Part shown: piece by piece, positions 9,112 to 18,466 of the stretch
How the letters are laid out: each line of letters opens with the position of its first letter
Numbering within the stretch: the stretch's first letter is position 1
DNA from: an uncultured Enterobacteriaceae bacterium
Lineage (GTDB): Bacteria; Pseudomonadota; Gammaproteobacteria; Enterobacterales; Enterobacteriaceae
DNA: 64,000 nt
NCBI GenBank assembly: GCA_947631255.1
Contig: CANRKT010000001.1
Coordinates: forward strand, 1-64,000
Direction: 5' to 3'
The notes under the pieces: generated by a model
Databases searched by the model: none
Told to the model about the DNA's origin: nothing
Seen by the model: only the letters and a program-made list of their open reading frames with translations
Made by a program: the position numbers and the translations under genes

Positions 9112-10071
9112 ATGTCATTCATACAATTTATTCATCGTGTTCCTGTCAGTTTTTTCGGGATAGTGCTTGGGGTGTTTGGGTTGGGGAGTGCCTGGCGCTA
9201 TGCCGCCACCCTAGGATTTGGCCCAGCCTGGCTTGGTGAAACACTCATTTTTGCCGGAAGTTTTATCTGGTTTATGCTGGCACTTATCTATGTTGCTCGC
9301 TGCCTGACTGAACCCAGGGCGATATACGAAGAGTTTCTGAATAATAATCAGTTCAGTTTCATCAGTCTGTTACCTGCTGGTGGGGTGCTGGTTTCGATAG
9401 GATTGCATCCTTATCAACTGATTCTGGCAAACACGCTGATGATTGCGGGTGCTGTAGGACAACTGGTTTTCTCCGCATGGCGTTGCGCTCCATTGTGGCG
9501 TGGTGAATTTGCTTCTGAAGCGACGACACCCGGTTTTTATCTACCCACCGTAGCCGCTAATTTTATCTGTGCCATGGCTTTTGGTACGGCCGGGCATCAG
9601 GAAATCGGGGCGCTATTTTTGGGTGCCGGATTGATTTCATGGCTGACGCTGGAACCGGCAATTATTCACCGCCTGCGTACACAAACGGCACTTTCTGGTC
9701 CGGCACGTGGTGTCATTGGTATCCAGCTAGCTCCGGCCTTTGTTGCCTGCTACGCCTGGTTGTGTGTAAACGGAAATCATTTTGATATTTTTGCCCTGGT
9801 ATTACTGGGTTACGGCTTATTACAGCTGTTCTTTATGCTGAGACTGGTGCGATGGTTTTTTGCGGGTGGTTTCAGCCCGACGATGTGGGCATTTTCGTTC
9901 GGTCTTTCTGCGATGGCGAATGCGGCTTTGCGGCTGGCACACAGCCGACCCAGTGACGATATGCAAGTTCTGGCGTGGATATTATTTTCACTGGCGAATC
10001 TGCTGCTGGCCGGGCTTATCGTGAAAACATTCTTGTTACTCATCAGCGGAAGGTTATTACCTAAAAAATAA
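9112..10071 (+). CDS. tehA: TehA-like tellurite-resistance/dicarboxylate transporter (TDT family)
   Basis: 319 aa, ~10 TM; RVPVSFFGIVLGVFGLGSAWR start and overall TehA-like pattern. Confidence 0.8.
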   Translation: MSFIQFIHRVPVSFFGIVLGVFGLGSAWRYAATLGFGPAWLGETLIFAGSFIWFMLALIYVARCLTEPRAIYEEFLNNNQFSFISLLPAGGVLVSIGLHPYQLILANTLMIAGAVGQLVFSAWRCAPLWRGEFASEATTPGFYLPTVAANFICAMAFGTAGHQEIGALFLGAGLISWLTLEPAIIHRLRTQTALSGPARGVIGIQLAPAFVACYAWLCVNGNHFDIFALVLLGYGLLQLFFMLRLVRWFFAGGFSPTMWAFSFGLSAMANAALRLAHSRPSDDMQVLAWILFSLANLLLAGLIVKTFLLLISGRLLPKK

Positions 10072-10146
10072 ACGATCCCGGATGTGTAATGGCTCCGTTG
10101 TATAGAGGGTACTTAATAGCTGATTAGCGTTTAGTTGATGGTTATC

Positions 10147-10184
10147 GGGGTCTGACGCTCAGTGGAACGAAGACTCACGTTAAG
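10147..10184. mobile_element. Tn3-family 38-bp terminal inverted repeat
   Basis: GGGGTCTGACGCTCAGTGGAACGAAGACTCACGTTAAG, one difference from the remembered Tn3 IR. Confidence 0.9.
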
Positions 10185-10786
10185 CAATGCTTTCTTCCTC
10201 TGATGCCTCTTTTAATGGCTGCAGACGCCCTTTTGTCACCCGTTCTGCATAATGGCAGAGCATAGTGATATGTCCGTGGCAAAGGAGTGAGAGGCGTGCA
10301 ATATCTTCATCATTCAGAGTTTCCCCCTGTGCCCGGAAATGATCCAGGGCTGTCTGCATAGATCGCTGGCCCTGCGGTATCAGTCATCATTTCGGTGGAA
10401 TTCAGCCCGGTTTCCTGTGCCGGAAGGCCTTCCAGCACAAAGATTGAGTCCCTCAGCGTCCCCGGTATAACAATGCCATAAAAGCCGGAATACTGATCGG
10501 ACATAAAGTTGTACCAGGTGATCCCCTGTTATGACCAATGTATTTGCGGTTCGGCATTGATTGTTCTGACCGGCGTAACAAATCGCATTCCGTCTGTAGA
10601 GGCCACTTCGCCGCCACCCCAGACTTGTGCCAGTGTTACCTGAAAATCAACCAGACTGGTATTCGCACGGGTGATAGTTTCAACCCACAGATAGTTTGCT
10701 TTTGTCCAGTTCAGCCGGTGTCGGGTCAGCGCAGGAACATTTGACCCTATCAGGGATTCCAGGCCGGTATTGCAGGCCTCGGCCAT
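10180..10786 (-). pseudogene. tnpA: Tn3-family transposase TnpA C-terminal remnant
   Basis: AEACNTGLESLIGSNVPALTRHRLNWTKANYLWVETITRANTSLVDFQVTLAQVWGGGEVASTDGMRFVTPVRTINAEP, in-frame stop, QGITWYNFMSDQYSGFYGIVIPGTLRDSIFVLEGL, frameshift, then C-terminus ending in the IR. Confidence 0.85.
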
Positions 10787-10792
10787 CGGTAA

Positions 10793-11137
<345 letters not shown>

Positions 11138-11190
11138 AACTGCGCTATTCTGCATTTTTATAGATTCTACAAATCAGACTGGGAGTCAGC

Positions 11191-11640
11191 ATGGTAATCA
11201 GCCCACCGTTTGTCCGCCCCCGGAACACCGGAGAAAATGATACCTCATGGATCAACAGGATGATGCCCGTGGATATCAACCGGGGTTTTCCGCTCAACCG
11301 GCACGCGTCATGGCACGGTGGTGTGCATGTTCTCCACTCCGACCGCCGCGAGGAAGGCTACGATCGCATTGAGTTTGTCCGCGCGATTGCGGATGGGAAA
11401 GTTGTTTCTTTTCGTGCTCCGTCCTCCACTGACCACAGCAATGCCTTCCCGCTGAATTACACTGGCAGAACCGATGACGGCTATGTCCTGCTGAAGCATG
11501 AAACATCAGAGCTATTTTGCTTTCTGTGGTTCAGGCTCAATGGTCGACCTCGTCGACGGAAAGGAAGTCGATTTCACCCCCTGTATGCTCAAATCCCTTG
11601 AAACGGTCGAAATGGGTCTGCCGGAAAAATTAAATAATTG
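11191..11640 (+). pseudogene. M23 peptidase-like N-terminal fragment fused by frameshift to an unknown C-terminal tail
   Basis: FPLNRHASWHGGVHVLHS...VRAIADGKVVSFR...DGYVLLKHETS is M23-like; after ~11515 another frame gives CGSGSMVDLVDGKEVDFTPCMLKSLETVEMGLPEKLNN*. Confidence 0.45.
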
Positions 11641-11937
11641 ACGGTGATTGAAATTCGTCATAAGCCCAATTCAGAGCACTATCAACAGACTCTTTACGGT
11701 GTTTAATGGGTTTTTGGGAATCGGTGATAATACTGCTGATAGCGTCCAAACCACAGCTGTGAGAGAACGCCTTATGGCCTATTTTAGTACTGTCAGCCCG
11801 CCCCGGAGACAGACCAAAATAGTTATAAAACGCTCATCAGATCTGTCTCAGATAATGGGGGTGGGTATCGGGAAGATAAAGCTGATAGCTGGAAGGCGTT
11901 GTGGCCCTGAATCCAGAACGGGAAAGATTTTCGGAAA

Positions 11938-11964
11938 GGCCGTCATTATCTGATGGCCATTTTT
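11938..11964 (+). terminator. Terminator-like hairpin with T-run
   Basis: GGCCGTCA-TTATC-TGATGGCC-ATTTTTT. Confidence 0.4.
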
Positions 11965-12000
11965 TCCGGGTTTTTCAGGAAAGGCTGCCCGTTCTTGTCT

Positions 12001-13035
12001 TTATGTACTCTGCCGTAATTCAATTTGATAGTTGAATAATTCAATACGTGATTCATCCAGTTCATCATCCTGACTTTCACTGAGCAACTCAATCAGCAGG
12101 TTACCCGTGACTTTACCCATATTCTGATAATCAATATGGATAGCCGTTATCGTTGGGTACATTTGATCACAGCTCCCTGAATCATCCAGACAAGCGACGG
12201 CGATATTACCGGGGATCTTCAGTAGGCGTCGCTGACATTCAAACATCACACCCAGAGCAATTTCCTCATGGCTACAAATTACCGCATCCAATTCGGGCTG
12301 TTGCAGTAACATCTCACTTAATGCATAGCGACCAAACTGGAGACTGGCAGTATCCCGCGTAGTGACGACCAAATCTGAGTTCTGATAGTGACTCAGCATG
12401 GCTTTATGCCAGCCATTAAGTCCCTGGCGTTGTAGGCGGTTGTCCATATTTGCGCCAATAAAACCGATATTTGTGTATCCGCGCTCCAGTAGCTGTTCGG
12501 TCAGTTTTCGTGTGGCTTCTAAAAAAGAGGTCTCAATAGAAATGTTTGCCTGACTATAAGGAGCACCAACCACGTTAATGGTAGAAATATTTGCCTTATC
12601 GATAATCTGATAGGTTTCATCGGCTAACTGTGAACCAAAAATCACCAATGCTGCGGGGTTACTCTGTAGCAGAGTCGTGAGTATTTTGGCTTCTTTATGG
12701 TGATTATGTTCATGACAGCCGAGTAATAGCTGAAAATCATTTTTATTGAGGAGCTGCTGTAAGGACTGAATAAAACGTGAACTGGCTTTGTCAGAGAGTG
12801 AGGGAAGTAACACGGCGACAATATTGCTTATGCCTGAAGCCAGAGCGCCTGCCGCTCCATTAGGGATATAACCTAATACTTCAACAGCATGTTCTATCTT
12901 TTCTCGTAGCTTGTCTGAGACTTGTTCGGGTGTTCTTAAGGCCCGGGAAACAGTCATCGTTCCGACACCCGCAAAATTAGCCACTTCTTGTAATGTAACC
13001 CGCCCGGTATTGCGACGCTTACGTGTTGTTTTCAT
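12001..13035 (-). CDS. LacI/GalR-family regulator, GntR (gluconate repressor)-like
   Basis: 344 aa; HTH TLQEVANFAGVGTMTVSRALRTPEQVSDKLREKIEHAVEVLGYIPN, then periplasmic-binding-like domain. Confidence 0.88.
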   Translation of the reverse strand: MKTTRKRRNTGRVTLQEVANFAGVGTMTVSRALRTPEQVSDKLREKIEHAVEVLGYIPNGAAGALASGISNIVAVLLPSLSDKASSRFIQSLQQLLNKNDFQLLLGCHEHNHHKEAKILTTLLQSNPAALVIFGSQLADETYQIIDKANISTINVVGAPYSQANISIETSFLEATRKLTEQLLERGYTNIGFIGANMDNRLQRQGLNGWHKAMLSHYQNSDLVVTTRDTASLQFGRYALSEMLLQQPELDAVICSHEEIALGVMFECQRRLLKIPGNIAVACLDDSGSCDQMYPTITAIHIDYQNMGKVTGNLLIELLSESQDDELDESRIELFNYQIELRQST

Positions 13036-13235
13036 TCAGGCTCCCGGAGCACTCACAAGCAATTGCTTCCATTATATTCACCACGCCATTTATCTGTCTA
13101 ATCAGGTCAATACATTATGACATTGTATTTATCTACCATTATTCAGTTGTCTGGGCAGCGTTAAGACCGTAAATCAGAAAGTGTGTCTATATTTATGAAA
13201 GGGGCAAATTCTGTATTAGCAGAATCATAAATCTG

Positions 13236-13299
13236 AAATGATGATAGCGCTATCATCATTTTTTGATAGCGCTATCACGCTTTCATGATAGCGCTATCA
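13236..13299. promoter_or_regulatory. Three phased palindromic operators (TGATAGCGCTATCA x3)
   Basis: Palindromes centred at 13248.5, 13270.5 and 13292.5; the first extends to a 26-bp perfect palindrome (13236-13261). Confidence 0.8.
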
Positions 13300-13387
13300 A
13301 ATGACTAGATGAAATGAGAGGTAAATCACATTTATCTGTCCGTGAAAAATCTACTCTGCTGGCTATCACCACCAGGAGCCTTGAAGC

Positions 13388-13831
13388 ATGCTTAAAAAGT
13401 TATTAACCGCTGAGGTTGTTCAGATAGTAGAACAGGCGAAAGATTGGCGTGATGCCATCGCGATATCTTGCCAGCCTTTGATTGACAATGGTTCGATAGA
13501 ACCACGTTATGTGGAGGCTATTTATCGCTCCCATGAAGCGATTGGTCCTTACTATGTGGTTGGTCCTGGTATTGCGATGCCCCACGCTCGCCCCGAAGAA
13601 GGTGCTAACAAGTTATCCCTGGCTCTGACAGTTATTCCTTCTGGGGTAAATTTTGATGCCGATGAAAACGATCCGGTGAAACTGTTAATTGTGTTAGCGG
13701 CTACCGATAGCACCAGCCATATTGAAATTATTTCTCAGCTTGCTCAGTTATTCGATAACGAACAAGACACCCAGGCCCTTTTACAGGCTACTACCGTGCC
13801 AGAAATTTTATCTGTCATTTCACGCTATTAA
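13388..13831 (+). CDS. PTS EIIA, ascorbate/SgaA (UlaC)-like
   Basis: 147 aa; EAIGPYYVVGPGIAMPHARPEEGANKLSLALTVIPSGV, EIIA fructose/mannitol-fold active His motif PHARP. Confidence 0.88.
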   Translation: MLKKLLTAEVVQIVEQAKDWRDAIAISCQPLIDNGSIEPRYVEAIYRSHEAIGPYYVVGPGIAMPHARPEEGANKLSLALTVIPSGVNFDADENDPVKLLIVLAATDSTSHIEIISQLAQLFDNEQDTQALLQATTVPEILSVISRY

Positions 13832-13846
13832 TTCAGGAGTTCAATT

Positions 13847-14134
13847 ATGAAAATTACAGTGGTTTGTGGAAATGGTTTAGGTACCAGCCTTATGATGGAA
13901 ATGAGCATCAAAAATATCCTCAAAGAATTATCTGTCAGTGCTGAGGTCGATCATGTTGATCTCGGGTCTGCCAAAGGGACACCTAGTGATATTTATGTCG
14001 GCACTAAAGATATTGCTGAGCAACTGGTTGCTCAGTCCGTTGCCGGGAAAATTGTGTCACTGGAAAATATGATCGATAAGAAAGCGATGAAAGAGCGCTT
14101 ATCGGTGGCATTAACCGAGTTAGGCGCACTGTAA
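13847..14134 (+). CDS. PTS EIIB, ascorbate/SgaB (UlaB)-like
   Basis: 95 aa; VVCGNGLGTSLMMEMSIKNIL phospho-Cys loop. Confidence 0.88.
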   Translation: MKITVVCGNGLGTSLMMEMSIKNILKELSVSAEVDHVDLGSAKGTPSDIYVGTKDIAEQLVAQSVAGKIVSLENMIDKKAMKERLSVALTELGAL

Positions 14135-14146
14135 ACAGAGGTCAGT

Positions 14147-15403
14147 ATGGATTTCTTTCGTTTCTTGATGAGTGATGTGCTTTCAGAACCTGCCGTGCTG
14201 GTTGGTTTTATCGCCTTAATTGGTCTGATTGCACAGAAAAAACCGGTTACGGAATGCATTAAAGGTACCGTCAAAACCATTATGGGTTTTGTGATTTTAG
14301 GCGCTGGAGCAGGTTTAGTTGTCTCATCACTGGGAGACTTCGCGAATATTTTCCAGCACGCCTTTGGTATACAAGGTGTGGTACCGAACAACGAAGCGAT
14401 TGTTTCCGTTGCACAGCAAAGTTTTGGTAAAGAAATGGCGATGATTATGTTCTTCGCTATGGTTATCAATATCTTGATTGCACGTTTTACGCCATGGAAA
14501 TTTATCTTCCTGACTGGGCATCACACTTTATTTATGTCCATGATGGTGGCGGTTATCCTGGCCACAGCGGGAATGACCGGCGCGACTTTGATTGCTGTCG
14601 GCTCTTTAGTTGTCGGTGTGGCCATGGTCTTCTTCCCTGCGATTGCTCATCCATACATGAAAAAAGTGACGGGCTCTGATGATGTCGCTATCGGCCACTT
14701 TTCGACATTATCTTATGTACTGGCGGGTTTTATCGGCAGCAAATTTGGTAATAAAGCGCATTCAACTGAAGATATGAATGTGCCGAAAAGCCTGCTGTTT
14801 TTACGCGATACCCCGGTGGCTATCTCATTCACGATGAGCATCATTTTCCTGGTAACCTGCTTTTTTGCCGGGGCTGATGTGGTGAAAGAAATGAGCGGTG
14901 GTAAGAACTGGTTTATGTTCTCCATCATGCAATCAATCACTTTTGCCGGTGGTGTTTACATCATTCTGCAAGGTGTGCGTATGGTTATCGCGGAAATTGT
15001 CCCGGCATTTAAAGGTATTTCCGATAAGTTAGTACCTAATGCGAAACCCGCGCTGGATTGCCCGGTTGTTTTCCCTTATGCACCGAATGCGGTACTGGTT
15101 GGCTTCCTGAGCAGTTTTTGTGCAGGATTAATCGGCATGTTTATCCTTTATCTGCTGGATATGACGGTCATTATTCCGGGTGTAGTACCACACTTCTTCG
15201 TTGGTGCCGCTGCCGGAGTCTTTGGTAACGCAACCGGTGGGCGTCGTGGGGCTATTTTAGGTGCCTTTGCCCAAGGTTTACTGATCACCTTCCTGCCCGT
15301 ATTCCTGCTGCCAGTACTGGGAGATATTGGCTTTGCTAATACCACCTTCAGTGATGCAGACTTTGGTGCACTGGGTATTCTGTTGGGGATTATTGTTCGT
15401 TAA
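14147..15403 (+). CDS. PTS EIIC, ascorbate SgaT/UlaA-like
   Basis: 418 aa polytopic; EPAVLVGFIALIGLIAQKKPVTECIKGTVKTIMGFVILGAGAG is SgaT/UlaA-like. Confidence 0.88.
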   Translation: MDFFRFLMSDVLSEPAVLVGFIALIGLIAQKKPVTECIKGTVKTIMGFVILGAGAGLVVSSLGDFANIFQHAFGIQGVVPNNEAIVSVAQQSFGKEMAMIMFFAMVINILIARFTPWKFIFLTGHHTLFMSMMVAVILATAGMTGATLIAVGSLVVGVAMVFFPAIAHPYMKKVTGSDDVAIGHFSTLSYVLAGFIGSKFGNKAHSTEDMNVPKSLLFLRDTPVAISFTMSIIFLVTCFFAGADVVKEMSGGKNWFMFSIMQSITFAGGVYIILQGVRMVIAEIVPAFKGISDKLVPNAKPALDCPVVFPYAPNAVLVGFLSSFCAGLIGMFILYLLDMTVIIPGVVPHFFVGAAAGVFGNATGGRRGAILGAFAQGLLITFLPVFLLPVLGDIGFANTTFSDADFGALGILLGIIVR

Positions 15404-15431
15404 TTACAGCTTCGTTGTTACTGATATCAAA

Positions 15432-15460
15432 AATAACGCCAGCGATATGCTGGCGTTATT
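15432..15460. terminator. Bidirectional hairpin between convergent PTS and APE operons
   Basis: AATAACGCCAGC-GATAT-GCTGGCGTTATT perfect 12-bp stem; right arm contains the TAA stop of the PPTase gene. Confidence 0.7.
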
Positions 15461-16034
15461 CTATTTTCTCGATAACGTTATCATTCAGTATAAACAATGT
15501 TGGAGTGCAGACTGCCAGACTTAAAGCGTCTGTCTGATAGTGGCTGACTGACAGAGTTGAAAGCATTGTGCTGTCGATGCTGGCGAGTTGCCATGCACTT
15601 CCACCCCGTTGTTTAACTATCGCCTCCTTGCGTGTCCAGATCCGCCAGAAAGCTGCCAGTTGCTTATCCGATTGCTCTGCTTCAATTTCAGCATGCTCGG
15701 CCGAACTGAAGAGTTCATTAGCCAGCGCACGCCAGTTAGCGCGCGGACGTATGACTTCGATATCACAACCGACCTCTCCTTCGTCACTCACAAGCAGGGC
15801 GATATCGTCACCACTGTGACTCAGGTTGAACCACAGTGGTGTTTTCGATGCGAAGGCGGGTTTTCCCTGTGTACCGTAGAGTATCTCTGGTAACGGCGAG
15901 CGGATATGGGAAAGCAATATACGGCCCGCCAGCCAGCGTGCTTGTCGCGCACCCATGGGTGCATGCTCAATGAATGCAGGCGGCAGCTCACTTGCGCTTA
16001 ATGCCGACACTTTACCGAGCATGAGTCGATACAT
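15456..16034 (-). CDS. 4'-phosphopantetheinyl transferase of the APE cluster
   Basis: LWFNLSHSGDDIALLVSDEGEVGCDIEVIRPRANWRALANELFSSAEH...FWRIWTRKEAIVKQRG; Sfp-type motifs. Start placed at MYRLMLGKV. Confidence 0.88.
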   Translation of the reverse strand: MYRLMLGKVSALSASELPPAFIEHAPMGARQARWLAGRILLSHIRSPLPEILYGTQGKPAFASKTPLWFNLSHSGDDIALLVSDEGEVGCDIEVIRPRANWRALANELFSSAEHAEIEAEQSDKQLAAFWRIWTRKEAIVKQRGGSAWQLASIDSTMLSTLSVSHYQTDALSLAVCTPTLFILNDNVIEKIE

Positions 16035-16035
16035 A

Positions 16036-17265
16036 TCAGGGCCAGCGTCTGATAATAATTGAGGTATTGATACCACCAAAGGCAAAATTATTGCTCTGCA
16101 AGAACTCGCAATCAATTTGGCGGGCTTCACCCATGATGTGATCCAGCGCGGCACAGTTAGCATCTGGCTGGCTTAAATTTAGCGTAGGTGAAAACCAGCC
16201 TTCGCGCATCATTTGCAGACTCATCCAGGCTTCCAACGCACCACAAGCACCCAAGGTATGGCCGAAATAACTTTTAAGTGAGGAAATAGGTACCTTGTCA
16301 CCATAAATAGCGGCTGTTGCCTGGCTTTCTGCAATATCACCACGATGAGTTGCTGTGCCGTGGGCGGAAATATAGCCAATATCCCCAGCACTTAAACCTG
16401 CCATTTTTAAGGATTGCTCCATACAGAGTTGCATAGTTTCGCGCTGGGGCTGAGTGATATGGGCGGCATCACTGTTAGTTGAAAAGCCGACTATTTCACC
16501 GTAAATAGTTGCCCCACGTGCTTTGGCATGCTCCAGCTCTTCCAGAACCAGAGTGCCAGCGCCTTCGCCGATAACCAGACCATCACGATTTTCATCGAAT
16601 GGGGAGGGCGTTGTTTTTGGGGCATCATTACGCTGACTGGTCGCGAATAGCGTATCAAATACCGCGGCTTCAGATGGACACAACTCTTCTGCCCCCCCTG
16701 CGACCATCACCGTCTGGTAACCGTGACGAATAGCCTCCCAGGCATAACCAATTGCCTGGCTGCCGGAAGTACAGGCGCTGGAGCTGGGTATCATTCGTCC
16801 GCGCAGACCGAAAAAGATCCCCGTGTTAACGGCGGTCGTGTGCGGCATCATCTGCACGTAGGTGGTGCCGGTAATATTGTTGGTATGTTTTTCGGTCAAC
16901 ATGGTAGCGAATTCACTCACAGGACCGGTGCTACCCGTTGATGAGCCGTAGGCTATCCCTGTTTCACCATTGGTCAGTATTTGGTTGCCAATCAGTCCAG
17001 TTTGTTCCAGCGCCAGCTCAGTTGCGCGAGTGGACATGAGTGATACGCGGCCCATGGCTCGAATACGTTTGCGGGTATAGTGCTCCGGCACAGTAAAGTC
17101 GTCGACTGGCGCGCCAAGTAAGGTATGCAGTCCATCATAAACCTGCCATTCCGGCATTTTGCGTACCGCATTTTCATAGGCCAGCAGCCTGGCAGAGATA
17201 TCCTGCCAGTTTTCTCCCAAAGCGGTGACGCCGCCCATACCTGTGATCACTACACGGCGTGTCAT
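16036..17265 (-). CDS. apeR: Beta-ketoacyl-ACP synthase II-like (APE cluster, ApeR-like)
   Basis: 409 aa; active-site SSACTSGSQAIGYAWEAIRHG, GTATHRGD, KSYFGHTLGACGALEA. Confidence 0.82.
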   Translation of the reverse strand: MTRRVVITGMGGVTALGENWQDISARLLAYENAVRKMPEWQVYDGLHTLLGAPVDDFTVPEHYTRKRIRAMGRVSLMSTRATELALEQTGLIGNQILTNGETGIAYGSSTGSTGPVSEFATMLTEKHTNNITGTTYVQMMPHTTAVNTGIFFGLRGRMIPSSSACTSGSQAIGYAWEAIRHGYQTVMVAGGAEELCPSEAAVFDTLFATSQRNDAPKTTPSPFDENRDGLVIGEGAGTLVLEELEHAKARGATIYGEIVGFSTNSDAAHITQPQRETMQLCMEQSLKMAGLSAGDIGYISAHGTATHRGDIAESQATAAIYGDKVPISSLKSYFGHTLGACGALEAWMSLQMMREGWFSPTLNLSQPDANCAALDHIMGEARQIDCEFLQSNNFAFGGINTSIIIRRWP

Positions 17266-17993
17266 AGCATTCCTCCATTGATGGAAATGACCTGGCGAGT
17301 AACGTAGCCCGCGACATCTGACATTAAGTAGCTGGCAAGACCTGCCACCTCATCAGCCTGGCCTATCCGTTTCATGGGGATCATCGACATCGCTTCTTTT
17401 AGTGCTGCTTCTTCCATCTCGAGGATCCCGGTCTCGATAAGTCCCGGTGCGATACAGTTGACGGTAATATTGCGTTTTGCCAGTTCAATTGCCAGCGCTT
17501 TAGTGGCACCGATTATCCCCGCTTTTGCGGCACTGTAGTTTACCTGACCACGATTGCCCATCAGGCCAGAAACGGAAGATAAGGTAATGATGCGTCCACC
17601 TCGGCGGGCAGAGATCATCGGCATAATGCACGGCTGAATAACATTGTAGAAACTGTCGAGATTGGTGTGGATCACGGCATCCCAGTCGTTGTCACTCATC
17701 GCCGGGAAAGCGGCATCGCGAGTGATCCCGGCATTACTGACGATGCCATACCATGCACCCTGCGCCTCAATATCCTGCTCCAGAACTTCACGGCACTGTT
17801 CGCGGTTGGCGACATCAAATCTGAGCAGACGGCCCCTCCCTCCGGCTTTGATAATCGCATCCAGTGTCTGTTGGGCACCTTCGGGATCGCGATGATAGTG
17901 GACGCCAACGACAAAACCGTCTGCTGCCAGCTGGCGGGCGATGGCGCGACCAATGCCTTTGCTGGCACCGGTAACTAAAACGGAGCAACTCAT
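17262..17993 (-). CDS. apeQ: 3-oxoacyl-ACP reductase, FabG-like (ApeQ)
   Basis: SDR: VTGASKGIGRAIA, NAGITRD, YSAAKAG. Confidence 0.88.
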   Translation of the reverse strand: MSCSVLVTGASKGIGRAIARQLAADGFVVGVHYHRDPEGAQQTLDAIIKAGGRGRLLRFDVANREQCREVLEQDIEAQGAWYGIVSNAGITRDAAFPAMSDNDWDAVIHTNLDSFYNVIQPCIMPMISARRGGRIITLSSVSGLMGNRGQVNYSAAKAGIIGATKALAIELAKRNITVNCIAPGLIETGILEMEEAALKEAMSMIPMKRIGQADEVAGLASYLMSDVAGYVTRQVISINGGML

Positions 17994-18466
17994 ACTGACT
18001 GTCCTTGTTGAAATAGGGTGTGAAGTTCTTCTGATGTCGGCTGAAAGGTGTTAATTCGACCAGTAACCAGCGTTTTATTATCGACATCAATGGTGCATTC
18101 GAAGCTGCCGAAGCGGTCGTCATTCATCAGCAGAGTTACCTCGATGAAGAGCATTTTTTCGCCAGGTAGAATACCCGCCGCGCAGATTAATTCACGAGCG
18201 CCAAGCAACATTCCTAATGAAATGGCTTCTTGCCCCTGCTGGCGACGGTGCCAGCCAGACCAGACACCCACGGTCTGTGCCATAAGTTCGAGGGCGAACC
18301 AACCTGGTAGGTTACCCCCGGCGTCGAGAAACGGCGCCAGGACACTATCGGTGGAAACCATAACGCAGCAGATAGCGGAATCATCCGTTACCTTTACTAC
18401 CTTTTCCAGCAGCAACATTGGCGCGTCGTGTGGCAGATAGTCACCTGGCGATAAGTAGTGATTCAT
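17990..18466 (-). CDS. apeP: 3-hydroxyacyl-ACP dehydratase, hotdog fold (ApeP)
   Basis: 158 aa; YLPHDAPMLLLEKVVKVTDDSAICCVMV..GWFALELMAQTVGVWSG. Confidence 0.82.
   Translation of the reverse strand: MNHYLSPGDYLPHDAPMLLLEKVVKVTDDSAICCVMVSTDSVLAPFLDAGGNLPGWFALELMAQTVGVWSGWHRRQQGQEAISLGMLLGARELICAAGILPGEKMLFIEVTLLMNDDRFGSFECTIDVDNKTLVTGRINTFQPTSEELHTLFQQGQSV

Noticed and set aside
10147-10184. Sequence identical in style to the pUC/pBR322 region upstream of bla (possible vector contamination)
   Set aside because: It is the Tn3 terminal IR, which cloning vectors inherited; here it is followed by TnpA and TnpR remnants, not vector backbone.
11648-11953. ORF 11648..11953
   Set aside because: No recognisable domain, lies in a decayed mobile-element zone; not enough support to call a gene.
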